From: Trueperaceae bacterium
Lineage (GTDB): Bacteria > Deinococcota > Deinococci > Deinococcales > Trueperaceae
DNA: 42,602 nucleotides
Assembly (NCBI GenBank): GCA_011390455.1
Contig: JAABSI010000018.1
Span: 1-42,602 of the forward strand
Direction of reading: 5' to 3'
The notes under the pieces are model-generated. The model searched no databases and was not told the DNA's origin. It saw only the letters and a list, made by a program, of their open reading frames with translations. Within the stretch, counting starts at the first letter, position 1, and the number at the start of each line of letters is the position of its first letter. Shown one piece after another: positions 1-8,859 of this stretch. The position numbers and the translations under genes were made by a program.

Positions 1-61
1 GGAACGAGCCTTGGGTCGCCAGCTCGCGTTGCGCGAGGTCGTGGAGGTCGACGACGCTCAT
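1..61 (-). CDS. Probable HoxF/NuoF-like flavoprotein subunit, N-terminal fragment
   Basis: Only the first 20 codons are inside the window, beginning MSVVDLHDLAQRELA. The ATG overlaps the stop of the upstream HoxE-like gene as ATGA, so the two are translationally coupled. In NAD-linked hydrogenases, complex I and NAD-dependent formate dehydrogenases, the gene directly after the 24-kDa [2Fe-2S] subunit normally encodes the 51-kDa NADH- and FMN-binding subunit. A short helical leader like this fits that family. The visible residues carry no diagnostic motif, so the assignment rests on gene order. Confidence 0.5.
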   Translation of the reverse strand, partial: MSVVDLHDLAQRELATQGSF

Positions 62-681
62 GCCGTCCCCCCCAGGACGGCCGGCGTGCCGACCGGGTCG
101 GCGGTGCCGGCCGAATCGGAGACGCGCGCGGCGCCCGGCTCACCGACGCCCGCTTCGCGGAGCGCGGCCACCAGACCCTCGCCGGTCGCCTTGCCGACCA
201 CGCGGCCGTCGACGAGCGCCACCGGCGCCATGCCGCAGCTGCCGAGGCAGCGCGCTTCGAGCAGCGAGACGCGGCCGTCGCTGCGGGTGCCGCCGAGCGG
301 CACCTCCAGCGCGCTGCCGACGGTCTCCACCAGCGCGTCCGCCCCCTTGACGAAGCAGGCGGTGCCGGTGCACACGGTGCAGGTGTGGTCGCCCGGAGGG
401 TCGAAGCGGAACAGGTGGTAGAAGGTCGCCACCCCGAGCACCTTCGAGGGTGGCAGCGCGAGCTCGTCGGCCAGCCTGGCGAGCAGCGGCCGCGACAGGT
501 AGCCGTAGATGTCCTGGGCCACGTGGAGCAGATCGATGAGCGCGTCCGGGCGGTAGCGCGCCTTCTTGAGCTGGGTCGTCAACAGCGCGACGCGGGGGTC
601 CGCGTCCGCCGCAGGCGCCGGCGCCGGGGGGACCCGGTTGGGTCGCGTCGCCTGGGGGGCTTGAGGTTCGCCGTTCGTCAC
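58..681 (-). CDS. hoxE: HoxE/NuoE-family [2Fe-2S] subunit
   Basis: Thioredoxin-fold [2Fe-2S] protein of the NuoE/HoxE/FdsG family, 207 residues. It would pass electrons between a NADH-oxidising flavoprotein and a partner enzyme in the cytoplasm. The four cluster cysteines are visible as CTGTAC (C-x4-C) and, further on, CLGSC (C-x3-C). The helical N-terminal part (ALIDLLHVAQDIYGYLS, KVLGVATFYHLF) is typical of the family. The GTG start is chosen because AGGAGG lies 7 nt upstream; reading further upstream gives Arg-rich sequence unlike the family. An Ala/Pro-rich stretch of about 30 residues precedes the domain. It is preceded by a promoter element shared with the hydrogenase operon and overlaps the next gene by ATGA. 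It could belong to a NAD-dependent formate dehydrogenase rather than to the hydrogenase. Confidence 0.85.
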   Translation of the reverse strand: MTNGEPQAPQATRPNRVPPAPAPAADADPRVALLTTQLKKARYRPDALIDLLHVAQDIYGYLSRPLLARLADELALPPSKVLGVATFYHLFRFDPPGDHTCTVCTGTACFVKGADALVETVGSALEVPLGGTRSDGRVSLLEARCLGSCGMAPVALVDGRVVGKATGEGLVAALREAGVGEPGAARVSDSAGTADPVGTPAVLGGTA

Positions 682-781
682 GATGCCGCCTCCTGGTCGG
701 TGGGCCTTCCGTCCACGCGACCGCCGGGAAGCGACGTCCGGAGGGAACCGGGGTCGCGCGCGGCGGTCGCGCACTGCCCCG

Positions 782-824
782 ATTCTCCCAACTCGTGCAT
801 TCGTTCACGAGGGTGGAACGTCCT
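782..824 (-). promoter_or_regulatory. Palindromic promoter element, copy 1 (upstream of hoxE)
   Basis: A perfect CTCGTG-n8-CACGAG palindrome lies at 792-811. It is flanked by GAACGTCCT (816-824) on one side and TCCCA on the other. 25 of 33 bases (792-824) are identical to the copy at 5608-5640, and most differences are in the 8-nt spacer. Read on the minus strand, a GAGAAT hexamer (782-787) four bases after the palindrome could be an extended -10 box. The palindrome would then cover the -10/-35 spacer, as expected for a repressor or an unusual activator site. It overlaps the stop of the protease gene and lies about 110 nt before the hoxE start. Confidence 0.6.
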
Positions 825-1311
825 AAGCCGTCGGTGCCCCCTTCCGCCCGAGCGCCTCCGCCAAGCGCGCGGCGAGGTCGGCGGCGGCGGTCGCCACGGC
901 CGCGGAGGGCGGGGCGCCGACCGTGAACTCGGCCGCCTCGATCCCCCAGACCTCGACGGTCGGCGGCAGGCGACCGAGGCTGCGCGCCAGCGCCAGCGCG
1001 TCCGCGAGCCCGACCCCGTGGGTCGACGCACCCGCGCCCGTGGCGAACGGGGCGTCGACCCCGTAGCGGCGGCAGGTGCCCGGCGCGGCGCCCGAGACCA
1101 CCGCGTCGACGAGCACCAGCCGCTCGATCCCGGACCAGGCGTCGATCAGCCCGAGCGGATCGCCGCGCCAGGTACGCACGGCGACGTGCGGGGGCAGCAG
1201 GTCGCCCCACGCGCGCGCCAGCAGGCGCACCGTGAGCGGGCCGGCCGCGTCGTCGCCGCGGTCGTCGTGGCCGATCCCGACCACGAGGGTGGGCACGGGG
1301 GGCGCGGCCAC
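823..1311 (-). CDS. [NiFe]-hydrogenase maturation endopeptidase
   Basis: Peptidase family M52 (HybD/HoxW/HycI type), 162 residues. It removes the C-terminal tail of the hydrogenase large subunit after nickel insertion. The N-terminal beta strand and metal loop are visible as VVGIGHDDRGDDAAGP. An aspartate (about residue 20-21) stands where HybD has glutamate, as in many HoxW-like proteases. Further nickel-ligand candidates are the Asp in VLVDAV and the His in STHGVGLADAL. The GTG start lies four bases after the large-subunit stop, so it is the last gene of the beta-gamma-delta-alpha unit. The large subunit keeps a cleavable tail, so a substrate is present next door. Confidence 0.9.
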   Translation of the reverse strand: MAAPPVPTLVVGIGHDDRGDDAAGPLTVRLLARAWGDLLPPHVAVRTWRGDPLGLIDAWSGIERLVLVDAVVSGAAPGTCRRYGVDAPFATGAGASTHGVGLADALALARSLGRLPPTVEVWGIEAAEFTVGAPPSAAVATAAADLAARLAEALGRKGAPTA

Positions 1312-1315
1312 TCGG

Positions 1316-2638
1316 TCAGCTCCGCTCCACCTCGAGGCGCAGGAAGTGCGTGGCGCACGAGATGCACGGGTCGTGGTTGCGCACCGCCTGCTCGCACAGG
1401 TGCTGCAGCTGCTCGGTGGGCTCGTCCAGGTGGGCCTCGACCACGTCGCGCACGTCCTGCTCGATGCTCGCTTGGCTCTGGGCGGTGGGCGGCACGATCC
1501 GCGCGTCGAGCACGATGCCCTCGTCGTTGATCGTGTAGCGGTGGTAGAGCGTGCCGCGCGGCGCCTCGGTGCAGGCGTGCCCGCGCCCGGCGCGCGGCGG
1601 CACCTCGACGCTCGGTCGGTCGGGCGGCTCGTAGGCGTCGAGGATCCGGAGCGCCTCGTCGCAGGCGTACACCAGCTCGACGGCGCGCACCACGATGCTC
1701 TGGAACGGGTTGCGCACCACCGGACCGAGGCCGGCGTCCCGCGCCGCCTCCTGCGCCAGCGGCGACAGCCGGTCGTAGTTCAGCGCGTAGCGCGCCAGCG
1801 GCCCCACCAGGTACGGCTCGCCGTCGAGCGTCGCGTGCAGCGCGGTGGAGTGCGGCACGTGCTCCTCGACCACGTGGTCCTCGAAGGCGCTCACCGGCAC
1901 GTCGAGGCCGCGGCTCGAGACCAGCCGCCCCTCGTTGAGCGGGTACTCGTCCGGGTGCGACAGCGACAGGAAGACGCGGTCGGGGGCGACGTCGGGGAAC
2001 TCGAAGCCGGCCACCCAACGCACCGTCGCCAACGCGTCCTCGCGGGCCCGCAGGAGCGGTTCGCGCAGCGCGCGCAGCGCGTCGAGCCGCGGCAGCCGGT
2101 AGAAGCCGCCCAAGCGCACGTTGACCGGATGGATCTCGCGGCCGCCGAGGACGGTCATCAGGTCGTTGCCGACCTTCTTGAGCCGCAGGCCCTGCTCGAC
2201 GGTGCTGCGGTGGTCGGCCGCCAGGTGGATGCCGCTCGGGTACCCCAGGAAGTCGGGGGCATGGAGCATGTAGACGTGCAGCGCGTGGCTCTCGATCCAC
2301 TCGCCGCAGTACAGCAGCCGGCGCAGTTCGCGGACCGGACCGTCGACGGTGACCCCGCAGGCGGCCTCCAGCGCGTGGCACGCCGCCATCTGGTAGGCCA
2401 CCGGGCAGATCCCGCAGATCCGGGCCGTGATGTCGGGCGGTTCGGTGTAGTGGCGGCCGCGCAGGAAGCCCTCGAACAGGCGCGGCGGTTCGTAGATGCG
2501 CAGTGCGACGTGCTCGAGGGTGTTCCCCTCGATGCGCACGTGCAACGCGCCCTCTCCCTCGACGCGCGCCAGAGCCTCGACGTCGATGCGGCGGGTGCCG
2601 CGGGGGGTGACGGTCTCAGGAGCGATGGCGTTCGACAC
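1316..2638 (-). CDS. hydA: Group 3b [NiFe]-hydrogenase large (alpha) subunit
   Basis: Catalytic large subunit carrying the Ni-Fe(CN)2CO centre, 440 residues. The N-terminal ligand motif is RICGIC (residues 73-78) and the C-terminal motif is DPCISCATH (423-431), giving all four nickel cysteines. After His431 a nine-residue tail (FLRLEVERS) remains for removal by the neighbouring endopeptidase. RVEGEG near residue 25 is the usual family start. The GTG start at 2638 is chosen because AAGGAGG sits six bases upstream. It overlaps the end of the small-subunit gene by 23 nt. Gene order beta-gamma-delta-alpha matches Pyrococcus soluble hydrogenase I, which defines group 3b and uses NADP(H). The 3b assignment is inferred from gene order and partner subunits. 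Confidence 0.93.
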   Translation of the reverse strand: MSNAIAPETVTPRGTRRIDVEALARVEGEGALHVRIEGNTLEHVALRIYEPPRLFEGFLRGRHYTEPPDITARICGICPVAYQMAACHALEAACGVTVDGPVRELRRLLYCGEWIESHALHVYMLHAPDFLGYPSGIHLAADHRSTVEQGLRLKKVGNDLMTVLGGREIHPVNVRLGGFYRLPRLDALRALREPLLRAREDALATVRWVAGFEFPDVAPDRVFLSLSHPDEYPLNEGRLVSSRGLDVPVSAFEDHVVEEHVPHSTALHATLDGEPYLVGPLARYALNYDRLSPLAQEAARDAGLGPVVRNPFQSIVVRAVELVYACDEALRILDAYEPPDRPSVEVPPRAGRGHACTEAPRGTLYHRYTINDEGIVLDARIVPPTAQSQASIEQDVRDVVEAHLDEPTEQLQHLCEQAVRNHDPCISCATHFLRLEVERS

Positions 2639-3470
2639 GTTCCGCCTCCTTCCGGAAGGGCCCGGCGTAGGCGTTGTAGGTGCGCAGGGCGCGCAGCCAA
2701 CCGTCGGCGTCCACGCCCAGCGCCGCGAAGCGCTCGGAGAGGGCGGGGAGGTTGGGGCCTTCCATCGGCCCGAAGCACCCGTAGCACCCGCGCCCGAAGC
2801 TGGGGCACAGGGCGCCGCAGCCCGCCTGCGTGGCCGGCCCCAGGCAGGGCTGACCACCGGCGACCAGGACGCACGGAACGCCGCGCCGCTTGCACTCGAG
2901 GCAGACCGCGTAGGCCGGCACCTGCGGTTTGCGGCCGGCGAGGGTGGCGCTCACGACCTCGAGCAACTGGTGCTTGTCGATCGGGCAGCCGCGCAGCTCG
3001 AAGTCGACGAAGACGTGCTCCGAGATGGGCGTCGAGGTCGCGAGCGGGAGCGCTTCGAGCGCTTCGGGGCGGGCGTACACCGAGGCGGCGTAGGCCGACG
3101 CGTCGGGGCCGCCGTCGGCGCCGGCGAAGTTGCGCAGCGCCTGGATGCCGCCGGCGGTCGCGCAGGCGCCGAGCACGACCAGCTTGCCCGACTGCGCGCG
3201 GATGGCGCGGATGCGCTGGGCGTCGTGCGCGGTGGTGATCGAGCCCTCGACCAGCGAGACGTCGTAGGGACCCTCCACGGTGGCGCTCGAGGCCTCGAGG
3301 AAGTAGGCGATGTCGACCTGCCCGGCCACCGCCAGCAGCTCGTCCTCGCAATCGAGCAGGGTCAACTGGCAGCCGTCGCAGGAGGCGAACTTCCAGACCG
3401 CCAGCGTGGGCCGAGGGCCGGTCCGGACGAAGGGCCCGGCGGCTACGTCGCGCGTCGCGTGGAGCGCCAC
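2616..3470 (-). CDS. hydD: Group 3b [NiFe]-hydrogenase small (delta) subunit
   Basis: Electron-transfer small subunit related to the complex I 20-kDa (NuoB-like) fold, 284 residues. The proximal cluster ligands are visible as CDGC near residue 31, GAC near 101 and GCP near 161. A cysteine-rich C-terminal half ([11 protein letters not shown], then seven cysteines between CLGP and CYGC) should hold two further Fe-S clusters, as in other group 3 small subunits. There is no Tat signal, which fits a cytoplasmic enzyme. The GTG start has GGGGAGG six bases upstream and follows the gamma-subunit stop by one base. It would relay electrons from the Ni-Fe site to the flavin subunit. Confidence 0.92.
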   Translation of the reverse strand: MALHATRDVAAGPFVRTGPRPTLAVWKFASCDGCQLTLLDCEDELLAVAGQVDIAYFLEASSATVEGPYDVSLVEGSITTAHDAQRIRAIRAQSGKLVVLGACATAGGIQALRNFAGADGGPDASAYAASVYARPEALEALPLATSTPISEHVFVDFELRGCPIDKHQLLEVVSATLAGRKPQVPAYAVCLECKRRGVPCVLVAGGQPCLGPATQAGCGALCPSFGRGCYGCFGPMEGPNLPALSERFAALGVDADGWLRALRTYNAYAGPFRKEAERVERHRS

Positions 3471-3471
3471 G

Positions 3472-4353
3472 TCACACCTCCCCGCGGTCGAGCAAGCGCT
3501 CGACCTGGTCGTAGGCGAACACCGGGCCGTCCCGGCAGACCAGGTGCGGCCCCAACTGGCAATGGCCGCACAGCCCGACGGCGCACTTCATGTTGCGTTC
3601 GAGCGAGACGTAGGTGTCCTGCGGGCTGACGCCGCGGCGGGCGAGCTCGGTGCAGGCGGCCCGGATCATCACCTCGGGGCCGCAGATCATCGCGACCGTG
3701 CGCCGCGGGTCGATCGGCGCGCGCTTCACCAGCGGCGTGCACACCCCGACGTTGCCGCGCCAACCGCCGGTGGCGCGATCGACGGTGACGTGGACCTCGA
3801 GGTCGAGCTGCGCGCGCCAGGCGGCGAGCTCGTCGCGGAACAGCAGGTCCTCGGGGGTGCGAGCGCCGTAGAGCAGCACCACCCGGCCGTAGCGCTCGCG
3901 GCGCGCGAGCACGTGGTAGAGCGCCGGCCGCAGCGGTGGCAGGCCGATCCCGCCGGCGATGAGCACCACGTCGCGGCCCTCGGCGGCGTCCACCGGCCAG
4001 CTGCTCCCGTACGGCCCGCGGACGCCGATCGCGGCGCCCACGCCCAGACCGCGCATGGCGCGGGTGACCGCGCCGACCTCGCGGGTGGTGTGCACGAGCG
4101 TCTCGGGGCGGTCCGGGTCGCCGCTGATCGAGATGGGCACCTCGCCCACCCCGAACACGTAGAGCATGTTGAACTGCCCGGGGCGGAAGGGCTCGGCCGC
4201 ATGCCCGGAGGGCGGCTCCAGCGTGAGGGTGAAGGTATCGTCGTTGTCCGCGTGGTGCGTGGCCACCCGGTAGACCACCGGATGCATCGGGCCGTGCTCG
4301 GGGGCGGCGACGGGCGGCGGCGCCCAGGGTCGTTCAGCGGGACGGGGCAGCAT
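3472..4353 (-). CDS. hydG: Hydrogenase FAD/NAD(P)-binding gamma subunit
   Basis: Ferredoxin-NADP reductase-like subunit, 293 residues, related to sulfite reductase AsrB and the Pyrococcus hydrogenase gamma subunit. It should exchange electrons between NAD(P)H and the Fe-S chain. [10 protein letters not shown] and PISIS form the flavin-binding barrel, [13 protein letters not shown] and MICGPEVM form the nucleotide-binding half. [17 protein letters not shown] near the C-terminus gives four cysteines for a [2Fe-2S] cluster. The ATG at 4353 has AAGGAGG six bases upstream and overlaps the beta-subunit gene by 20 nt. The sequence does not show whether NADH or NADPH is preferred; group 3b enzymes usually take NADPH. 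Confidence 0.92.
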   Translation of the reverse strand: MLPRPAERPWAPPPVAAPEHGPMHPVVYRVATHHADNDDTFTLTLEPPSGHAAEPFRPGQFNMLYVFGVGEVPISISGDPDRPETLVHTTREVGAVTRAMRGLGVGAAIGVRGPYGSSWPVDAAEGRDVVLIAGGIGLPPLRPALYHVLARRERYGRVVLLYGARTPEDLLFRDELAAWRAQLDLEVHVTVDRATGGWRGNVGVCTPLVKRAPIDPRRTVAMICGPEVMIRAACTELARRGVSPQDTYVSLERNMKCAVGLCGHCQLGPHLVCRDGPVFAYDQVERLLDRGEV

Positions 4354-5527
4354 CTGCGGCCTCCTTCGCGGGCCATGCCGTCGGCCGCGCCCCACCGCGC
4401 GCGCCGGTCGAGGCGGCGCTCGCGGCGATGGCGGTCGCCTCCTCGGTGAGGTCGATCGCGGCGGGGCACCAGGTGATGCAGCGACCGCACCCCACGCAAC
4501 CGGCGGTGCCGAACTGCGCCTCCCAGGTCGCGAGCTTGTGGGTCGCCCACTGGCGGTACCGCGCGCGGAGCGACGGCCGCACCGGGCCGCCGTGGATGTA
4601 CGAGAGGTCGAGCGTGAAGCAGGAGTCCCAGAGCCGGGTGCGCTCGGCGAAGGCGCCGGTCAGGTCGGTCGTGTCCTCGACGGTGCTGCAGAAGCAGGTG
4701 GGGCAGGCGAGCGTGCAGTTGCCGCAGGCCAGGCAGCGTTCGGCGGCGGCGTCCCAGCGCGGATGGTCGGGGGCCGCCAGCAGCGCCTCGGCGAGGCCGC
4801 GGACCTCGAGCGTGCGCCCCATGCGGTCGGCCGCGCCGCGGAGGCGCCGGTCCGCCTCGGCCATCTCGGCGTCGCTCGCCGCGTCGGTCGGCACGTCCGC
4901 GAGGACGTCCGCGCCCCGCTCGCTGCCGATCTCCACCAGGTACGTCGGCTCGCCCCCGTCCGCGGGCAGCAGCTCGGTGAGCGCCAGGTCGAAGCCGGCG
5001 TCCGCGCGCGGTCCGGTCCCCATGGAGGCGCAGAAGCAGGTGCCTCCGGGCTCGGTGCAGTGCACCGCCACCACGAAGGCCGCCGCTCGGCGCGCCGCGT
5101 AGTCCGGATCGACGTGCGCGCCGCCCGTGAACACGCGGTCCTGGATGGCGATCGCCGCCACGTCGCACGGTCGGACCCCGATGAAGGCGTACTGCGGCGG
5201 CTCGTCCGGAGCGTCCTGCACTTCGAAGCCACCGCCATCGTCGCGCTCGGCGCGCCACAGGCGCAGCGCGGGCGGGTGCAGGAAGCGCTTCCAGGCGTGG
5301 GGGCCGACGGTGCCCCCGAAGCGGGCGGCGTCGCTGCGCCGCTGGACGCGGTAGCGCCCGGCCTCCTGCACCTCCGTCCATCCGATCGGGAGCTCGTCGG
5401 CGCCGTCGAGCGCGCCGTACACGATGGCGCCATCCTCGAGCCTGGGGCCAACGAGCGTGTAGCCGCGCCCTCGGAGCGCTCCGAAGAGCGCGTCGAGCGC
5501 GGCCGCCTCGAACCTGCGTCCGGCCAT
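4334..5527 (-). CDS. hydB: Hydrogenase 4Fe-4S beta subunit
   Basis: First gene of the hydrogenase operon, 397 residues. It belongs to the AsrA-like/beta-subunit family that carries two [4Fe-4S] clusters and docks on the flavin subunit. The two cluster motifs are [12 protein letters not shown] and [12 protein letters not shown] in the last third. Upstream, RPCDVAAI and [21 protein letters not shown] are the conserved cysteine-containing loops of this family. The C-terminus ends in a low-complexity Ala-rich tail. The ATG has GGAAGGA about seven bases upstream. The promoter element at 5598-5640 lies about 80 nt upstream of it. Confidence 0.92.
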   Translation of the reverse strand: MAGRRFEAAALDALFGALRGRGYTLVGPRLEDGAIVYGALDGADELPIGWTEVQEAGRYRVQRRSDAARFGGTVGPHAWKRFLHPPALRLWRAERDDGGGFEVQDAPDEPPQYAFIGVRPCDVAAIAIQDRVFTGGAHVDPDYAARRAAAFVVAVHCTEPGGTCFCASMGTGPRADAGFDLALTELLPADGGEPTYLVEIGSERGADVLADVPTDAASDAEMAEADRRLRGAADRMGRTLEVRGLAEALLAAPDHPRWDAAAERCLACGNCTLACPTCFCSTVEDTTDLTGAFAERTRLWDSCFTLDLSYIHGGPVRPSLRARYRQWATHKLATWEAQFGTAGCVGCGRCITWCPAAIDLTEEATAIAASAASTGARGGARPTAWPAKEAADAAPSR

Positions 5528-5597
5528 GTCGCCGTCCTTCCGACCCGCCGGTCACGGACGGGCCCGCGAACGAGAACCTCGCACGGTGTGCGGCGAC

Positions 5598-5640
5598 ATC
5601 GTCCCATCTCGTGAAACTTTGCACGAGGGCCGAACGTCCT
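5598..5640 (-). promoter_or_regulatory. Palindromic promoter element, copy 2 (upstream of hydB)
   Basis: A perfect CTCGTG-n8-CACGAG palindrome at 5608-5627, again followed by GG, two variable bases and GAACGTCCT, and preceded by TCCCA. The match to copy 1 (782-824) is base for base outside the spacer. On the minus strand a GACGAT hexamer (5598-5603) in the same relative position as GAGAAT of copy 1 could be the -10 box. It heads the hydBGDA-protease operon, so one regulator probably controls both units. Confidence 0.6.
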
Positions 5641-5710
5641 GGAACGCGCGGGACGGTTCACGTAGGGCCGTGAGCGCGGGATCGACGCCGACCCACCTTC
5701 ACGCGTGCGC

Positions 5711-5773
5711 CACGCTTCGCCAAACTTGCAAATCAAAAGTCTGCCTTTCGATTTGCAAGTTTGGCGAAGCGTG
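5711..5773. repeat. Perfect 24-bp inverted repeat with 15-nt loop
   Basis: The arms at 5711-5734 and 5750-5773 are exact reverse complements over 24 bp. Inside, AAAG (5736-5739) can pair with CTTT (5745-5748) after one mismatch, leaving a five-base loop. The loop-proximal half (TTGCAAATC) is AT-rich, unlike the surroundings. It lies between the yceH 3' end and the hydrogenase promoter. No T-run follows on either strand, so a simple intrinsic terminator is unlikely. A double operator, a processed RNA hairpin or a mobile-element scar are the alternatives. Confidence 0.9.
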
Positions 5774-5820
5774 CGCGAACGGTACCTCCCCGACGCCCAG
5801 CGGGCGACCGTACGGAATGG

Positions 5821-5910
5821 TTCGTGGCCGTGCTAGTCGCCTGCGCGCGAAGGCTGCGCACGATCCTCGACGCCATCGCGAAGATCCGCCGCAGCTCGAG
5901 ACCGCTGCTC
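5821..5910 (+). pseudogene. Possible relic of an IS110-family transposase C-terminus
   Basis: In the plus frame starting at 5821 the DNA reads FVAVLVACARRLRTILDAIA and continues KIRRSSRP. This resembles the conserved C-terminal helix of IS110-family transposases (typically VALVA-x-MRKLLTILNAM). The similarity covers only about 20 residues. There is no transposase sequence before the hairpin at 5711-5773 and no good start codon. If real, it is a fragment left by an old insertion in this 381-bp gap; it could also be chance. Confidence 0.3.
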
Positions 5911-6598
5911 AAGGGCTTGCGACGTCGAGTCCGGAGGCCGCCCATCGGCGCTCAAGCGCGACGACCCGCTGTTCCAGGGCCTCGAGCCGCTCGAGGAGCG
6001 CGACGACGTCGAGCTCCGGCGCACCCTCGGGCGCCACGGGCGCGGTGGCGGCCGCCTCGGCCTCGGGCTCCGTCGCGACCGGCCGCGCCCGCGGACGCTG
6101 CCGCTCCTCGTCGACCCCGAGGGTGTGCACCCAGCGGTCCTGGCTCTGGCCGGGCGCGCGGCCGAGGCAGCGCACCAGCGCCACGCTCCGCGCCGCGAGC
6201 CGCTCCAGGACGGCCGTGACCGCGGGTACGTCGGGGAAGGCGACGTACCGTTCGGTGCGGGTGCGCAGCTCGCCGGGCGTCTGCGCGCCGCGCAGCATCA
6301 GCACGGCGATCAGCGCCAGCTCGCGGTCGTCCACGTCGAGCGCGCGGGCGAGCAGGTGCCGGTGCTTGGGCACCCGATCGGACACCTCCTGCACGGTCGT
6401 CGCGAGGCCACGGTCGCGCAGGCGCTGCAGCGCCTCGGTCACCTCGCGCAGGTGCAGATCGGTCACCGGGTCGCGGTTGGTGCGCTGGTTGCATCCGGTG
6501 TGCAGCGCGCCGGTGGACAGCGGGTAGGTCTCGGGGGTGGTGCGCTCCTTCTCGACGAGCACGCCCAGCACCCGCACTTCGACGTCGGAGAGCGGCAT
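5909..6598 (-). CDS. YceH/DUF480 family protein
   Basis: 229 residues. The N-terminal part is the typical YceH winged-helix repeat: VLGVLVEKERTTPETYPLS, then LHTGCNQRTNRDPV and LTEAL-like helices. A second winged helix follows (LIAVLMLRGAQTPGELRTRTERY). The C-terminal third is a Pro/Ala-rich linker and a short predicted coiled coil (VVALLERLEALEQRVVALERR). The family is widespread but its biochemical role is not established. The ATG has no ribosome site; TAGAAT ends six bases before it, indicating leaderless transcription. It is divergent from the ferredoxin oxidoreductase operon. Confidence 0.9.
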   Translation of the reverse strand: MPLSDVEVRVLGVLVEKERTTPETYPLSTGALHTGCNQRTNRDPVTDLHLREVTEALQRLRDRGLATTVQEVSDRVPKHRHLLARALDVDDRELALIAVLMLRGAQTPGELRTRTERYVAFPDVPAVTAVLERLAARSVALVRCLGRAPGQSQDRWVHTLGVDEERQRPRARPVATEPEAEAAATAPVAPEGAPELDVVALLERLEALEQRVVALERRWAASGLDVASP

Positions 6599-6604
6599 GG
6601 CGGC

Positions 6605-6610
6605 ATTCTA
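6605..6610 (-). promoter_or_regulatory. Leaderless -10 box of yceH (TAGAAT)
   Basis: TAGAAT followed by six bases and the ATG. Transcription starting 6-7 bases after the -10 box would begin at the start codon. No GGAGG-like sequence precedes the gene. Confidence 0.65.
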
Positions 6611-6684
6611 AAGGCGACGGGAACCGACCGATACGGCTCGGGCATTCTCCCTAGGTTGGGACACACCGCCCGCCACCGGACGCG

Positions 6685-6690
6685 TACCCT
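6685..6690 (+). promoter_or_regulatory. Candidate -10 box of the kor operon (TACCCT)
   Basis: TACCCT lies 27 nt before the ferredoxin-subunit ATG, leaving room for a leader with the GGAGGG ribosome site. The -35 side is weak: TTGGGA at 6656 is 23 bases away, too far for a standard spacer. Confidence 0.35.
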
Positions 6691-6717
6691 GAGGCCATCG
6701 AAGGACGGAGGGACCGC

Positions 6718-6942
6718 ATGAACGGCACCGTGACGGTCGACGCGTCGCTCTGCAAGGGGTGCGCCCTGTGCATCCCGGTCTGCCCCAAGGGACTCCTGCG
6801 GGTGGCGGGGGAGCGCTTCAACGCCCGCGGCGTGCACCCCATCGAACTCGACGACCCCGAGGGCGCGTGCACCGGCTGCGAGCTGTGCGCCACCATCTGC
6901 CCCGAGGCCGCCATCACCGTCTACCGCGAGCGGCGCGGGTAG
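6718..6942 (+). CDS. korD: 2-oxoacid:ferredoxin oxidoreductase, ferredoxin-like delta subunit
   Basis: Small 74-residue protein with two complete [4Fe-4S] motifs, [12 protein letters not shown] and [12 protein letters not shown]. In KorDABC/VorDABC complexes it carries electrons from the thiamine site to ferredoxin. The ATG has GGAGGG seven bases upstream. It is the first gene of a four-gene plus-strand operon, 10 bp before korA. The length and the two 8-Fe motifs match stand-alone delta subunits. Confidence 0.9.
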   Translation: MNGTVTVDASLCKGCALCIPVCPKGLLRVAGERFNARGVHPIELDDPEGACTGCELCATICPEAAITVYRERRG

Positions 6943-6952
6943 GGAGGCGCCC

Positions 6953-8064
6953 ATGGCCATCGAACTCCTGAAGGGCAACGTCGCCTTCGCCGAGGCCGCG
7001 ATCCGCGCCGGCTGCGACGCGTACTTCGGCTACCCCATCACCCCGCAGACCGAGGCGCTCGAGCACATGGCGACGCGGATGCCCGAGCTCGGGCGCGCCT
7101 TCGTGCAGGCCGAGAGCGAGGTCGCGGCGATCCACATGGTCTACGGCGCCGCCGCGGCCGGCGCGCGGGCGATGACCTCGTCCTCGAGCCCCGGCGTCAG
7201 CCTGATGATGGAGGGGATCAGCTACATGGCCGCCTCCGAGGTGCCGGCCGTCCTCGTCGACGTCATGCGCGGCGGTCCGGGGCTGGGCAACATCGCCCCG
7301 GCCCAGAGCGACTACTTCCAGATGGTCAAGGGGGGCGGCCACGGCGACTACCGCTCGATCGTGCTCGCGCCGTCCACCGTCCAGGAGTTGATCGACCACA
7401 CCGTGCTCGCCTTCGACCTGGCGGACCGCTGGCGCACCCTCGTCGTCGTGCTGGCCGACGGCAGCCTCGGGCAGATGATGGAAGGGGCGGAGCTGCCGCC
7501 GATGCAGGACGCGCGCCCGGCCGCCGAACGCCCCGACTGGGCGCTCACCGGCGCGGCGGACCGCCCGACCCGGTTGATCTCGTCGATCCACCTCGAACCC
7601 GCCGACGAGGAGGCCTTCAACGCCCGCCTGCAAGAGAAGTACGCGGCCATCGAGGCCGCCGAGGTGCGCGTCGAGGAGCACCGGCTCGACGGCGCGCGCA
7701 TCGCGGTCGTCGCCTTCGGGACCTCCGCGCGGCTAGCCAAGACCGCCATCGCCGCCGCACGCGACGAGGGCATCGACGTCGGCCTGCTCCGCCCGATCAC
7801 GCTCGACCCGTACCCCACCGACGCTTTGCGCGCGCTCGCCGACCGCGTCGACGGCGTGTTGGTCGTCGAGATGAACGCCGGCCAGATGCTCCAGGACGTG
7901 CAGCGCATCGTCGCCGAACGCGTGCCGGTGCGCTTCTTCGGCCGCACCGGTGGGGTCATGCCGATGCCCGAGGAGATCCAGGACGCGATCCGCGCCCTCG
8001 CGCACGAGTTGGGCGACGCCCCCGGCGACACGGCGCCGTGGCGCGACCCCGAGGAGGTGCCCGC

Positions 8065-8068
<4 letters not shown>
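6953..8068 (+). CDS. korA: 2-oxoacid:ferredoxin oxidoreductase alpha subunit
   Basis: Alpha subunit, 371 residues, KorA/VorB type. It contains the pyrimidine-binding region ([15 protein letters not shown]) and the domain II Rossmann-like part ([37 protein letters not shown]). With KorB it converts a 2-oxoacid plus CoA to acyl-CoA, CO2 and reduced ferredoxin, or the reverse. The length and the separate korD, korB and korC genes fit the 2-oxoglutarate or branched-chain (3-methyl-2-oxobutanoate) enzymes. The substrate cannot be told from sequence alone. The stop overlaps the korB start as ATGA. Confidence 0.92.

Positions 8069-8855
<787 letters not shown>

Positions 8856-8859
<4 letters not shown>

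Larger units (their letters stand above)
5528..5908. other. 381-bp intergenic region between hydB and yceH
   Basis: From left to right it holds the hydB leader and ribosome site, the palindromic promoter element (5598-5640), the 24-bp inverted repeat (5711-5773) and the possible transposase relic (5821-5910). No complete coding sequence is evident. Its arms are more AT-rich than the rest of the window, consistent with regulation or past insertion. Confidence 0.7.

Noticed and set aside
811..830. GGAACGTCC near the palindrome as an ECF sigma-factor -35 (GGAAC) and -10 (GTC)
   Set aside because: The two elements are adjacent instead of about 16 bases apart, and the orientation points away from the gene.
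1146..3238. Very long open frames opposite or in other frames of the hydrogenase genes
   Set aside because: They are Arg/Ala/Pro-rich, lack family motifs and arise from the high GC content, while the assigned genes have motifs and ribosome sites.
5711..5773. Long hairpin read as an intrinsic terminator of yceH
   Set aside because: No T-run follows on the yceH strand, and the 24-bp perfect stem is atypically long for a terminator.
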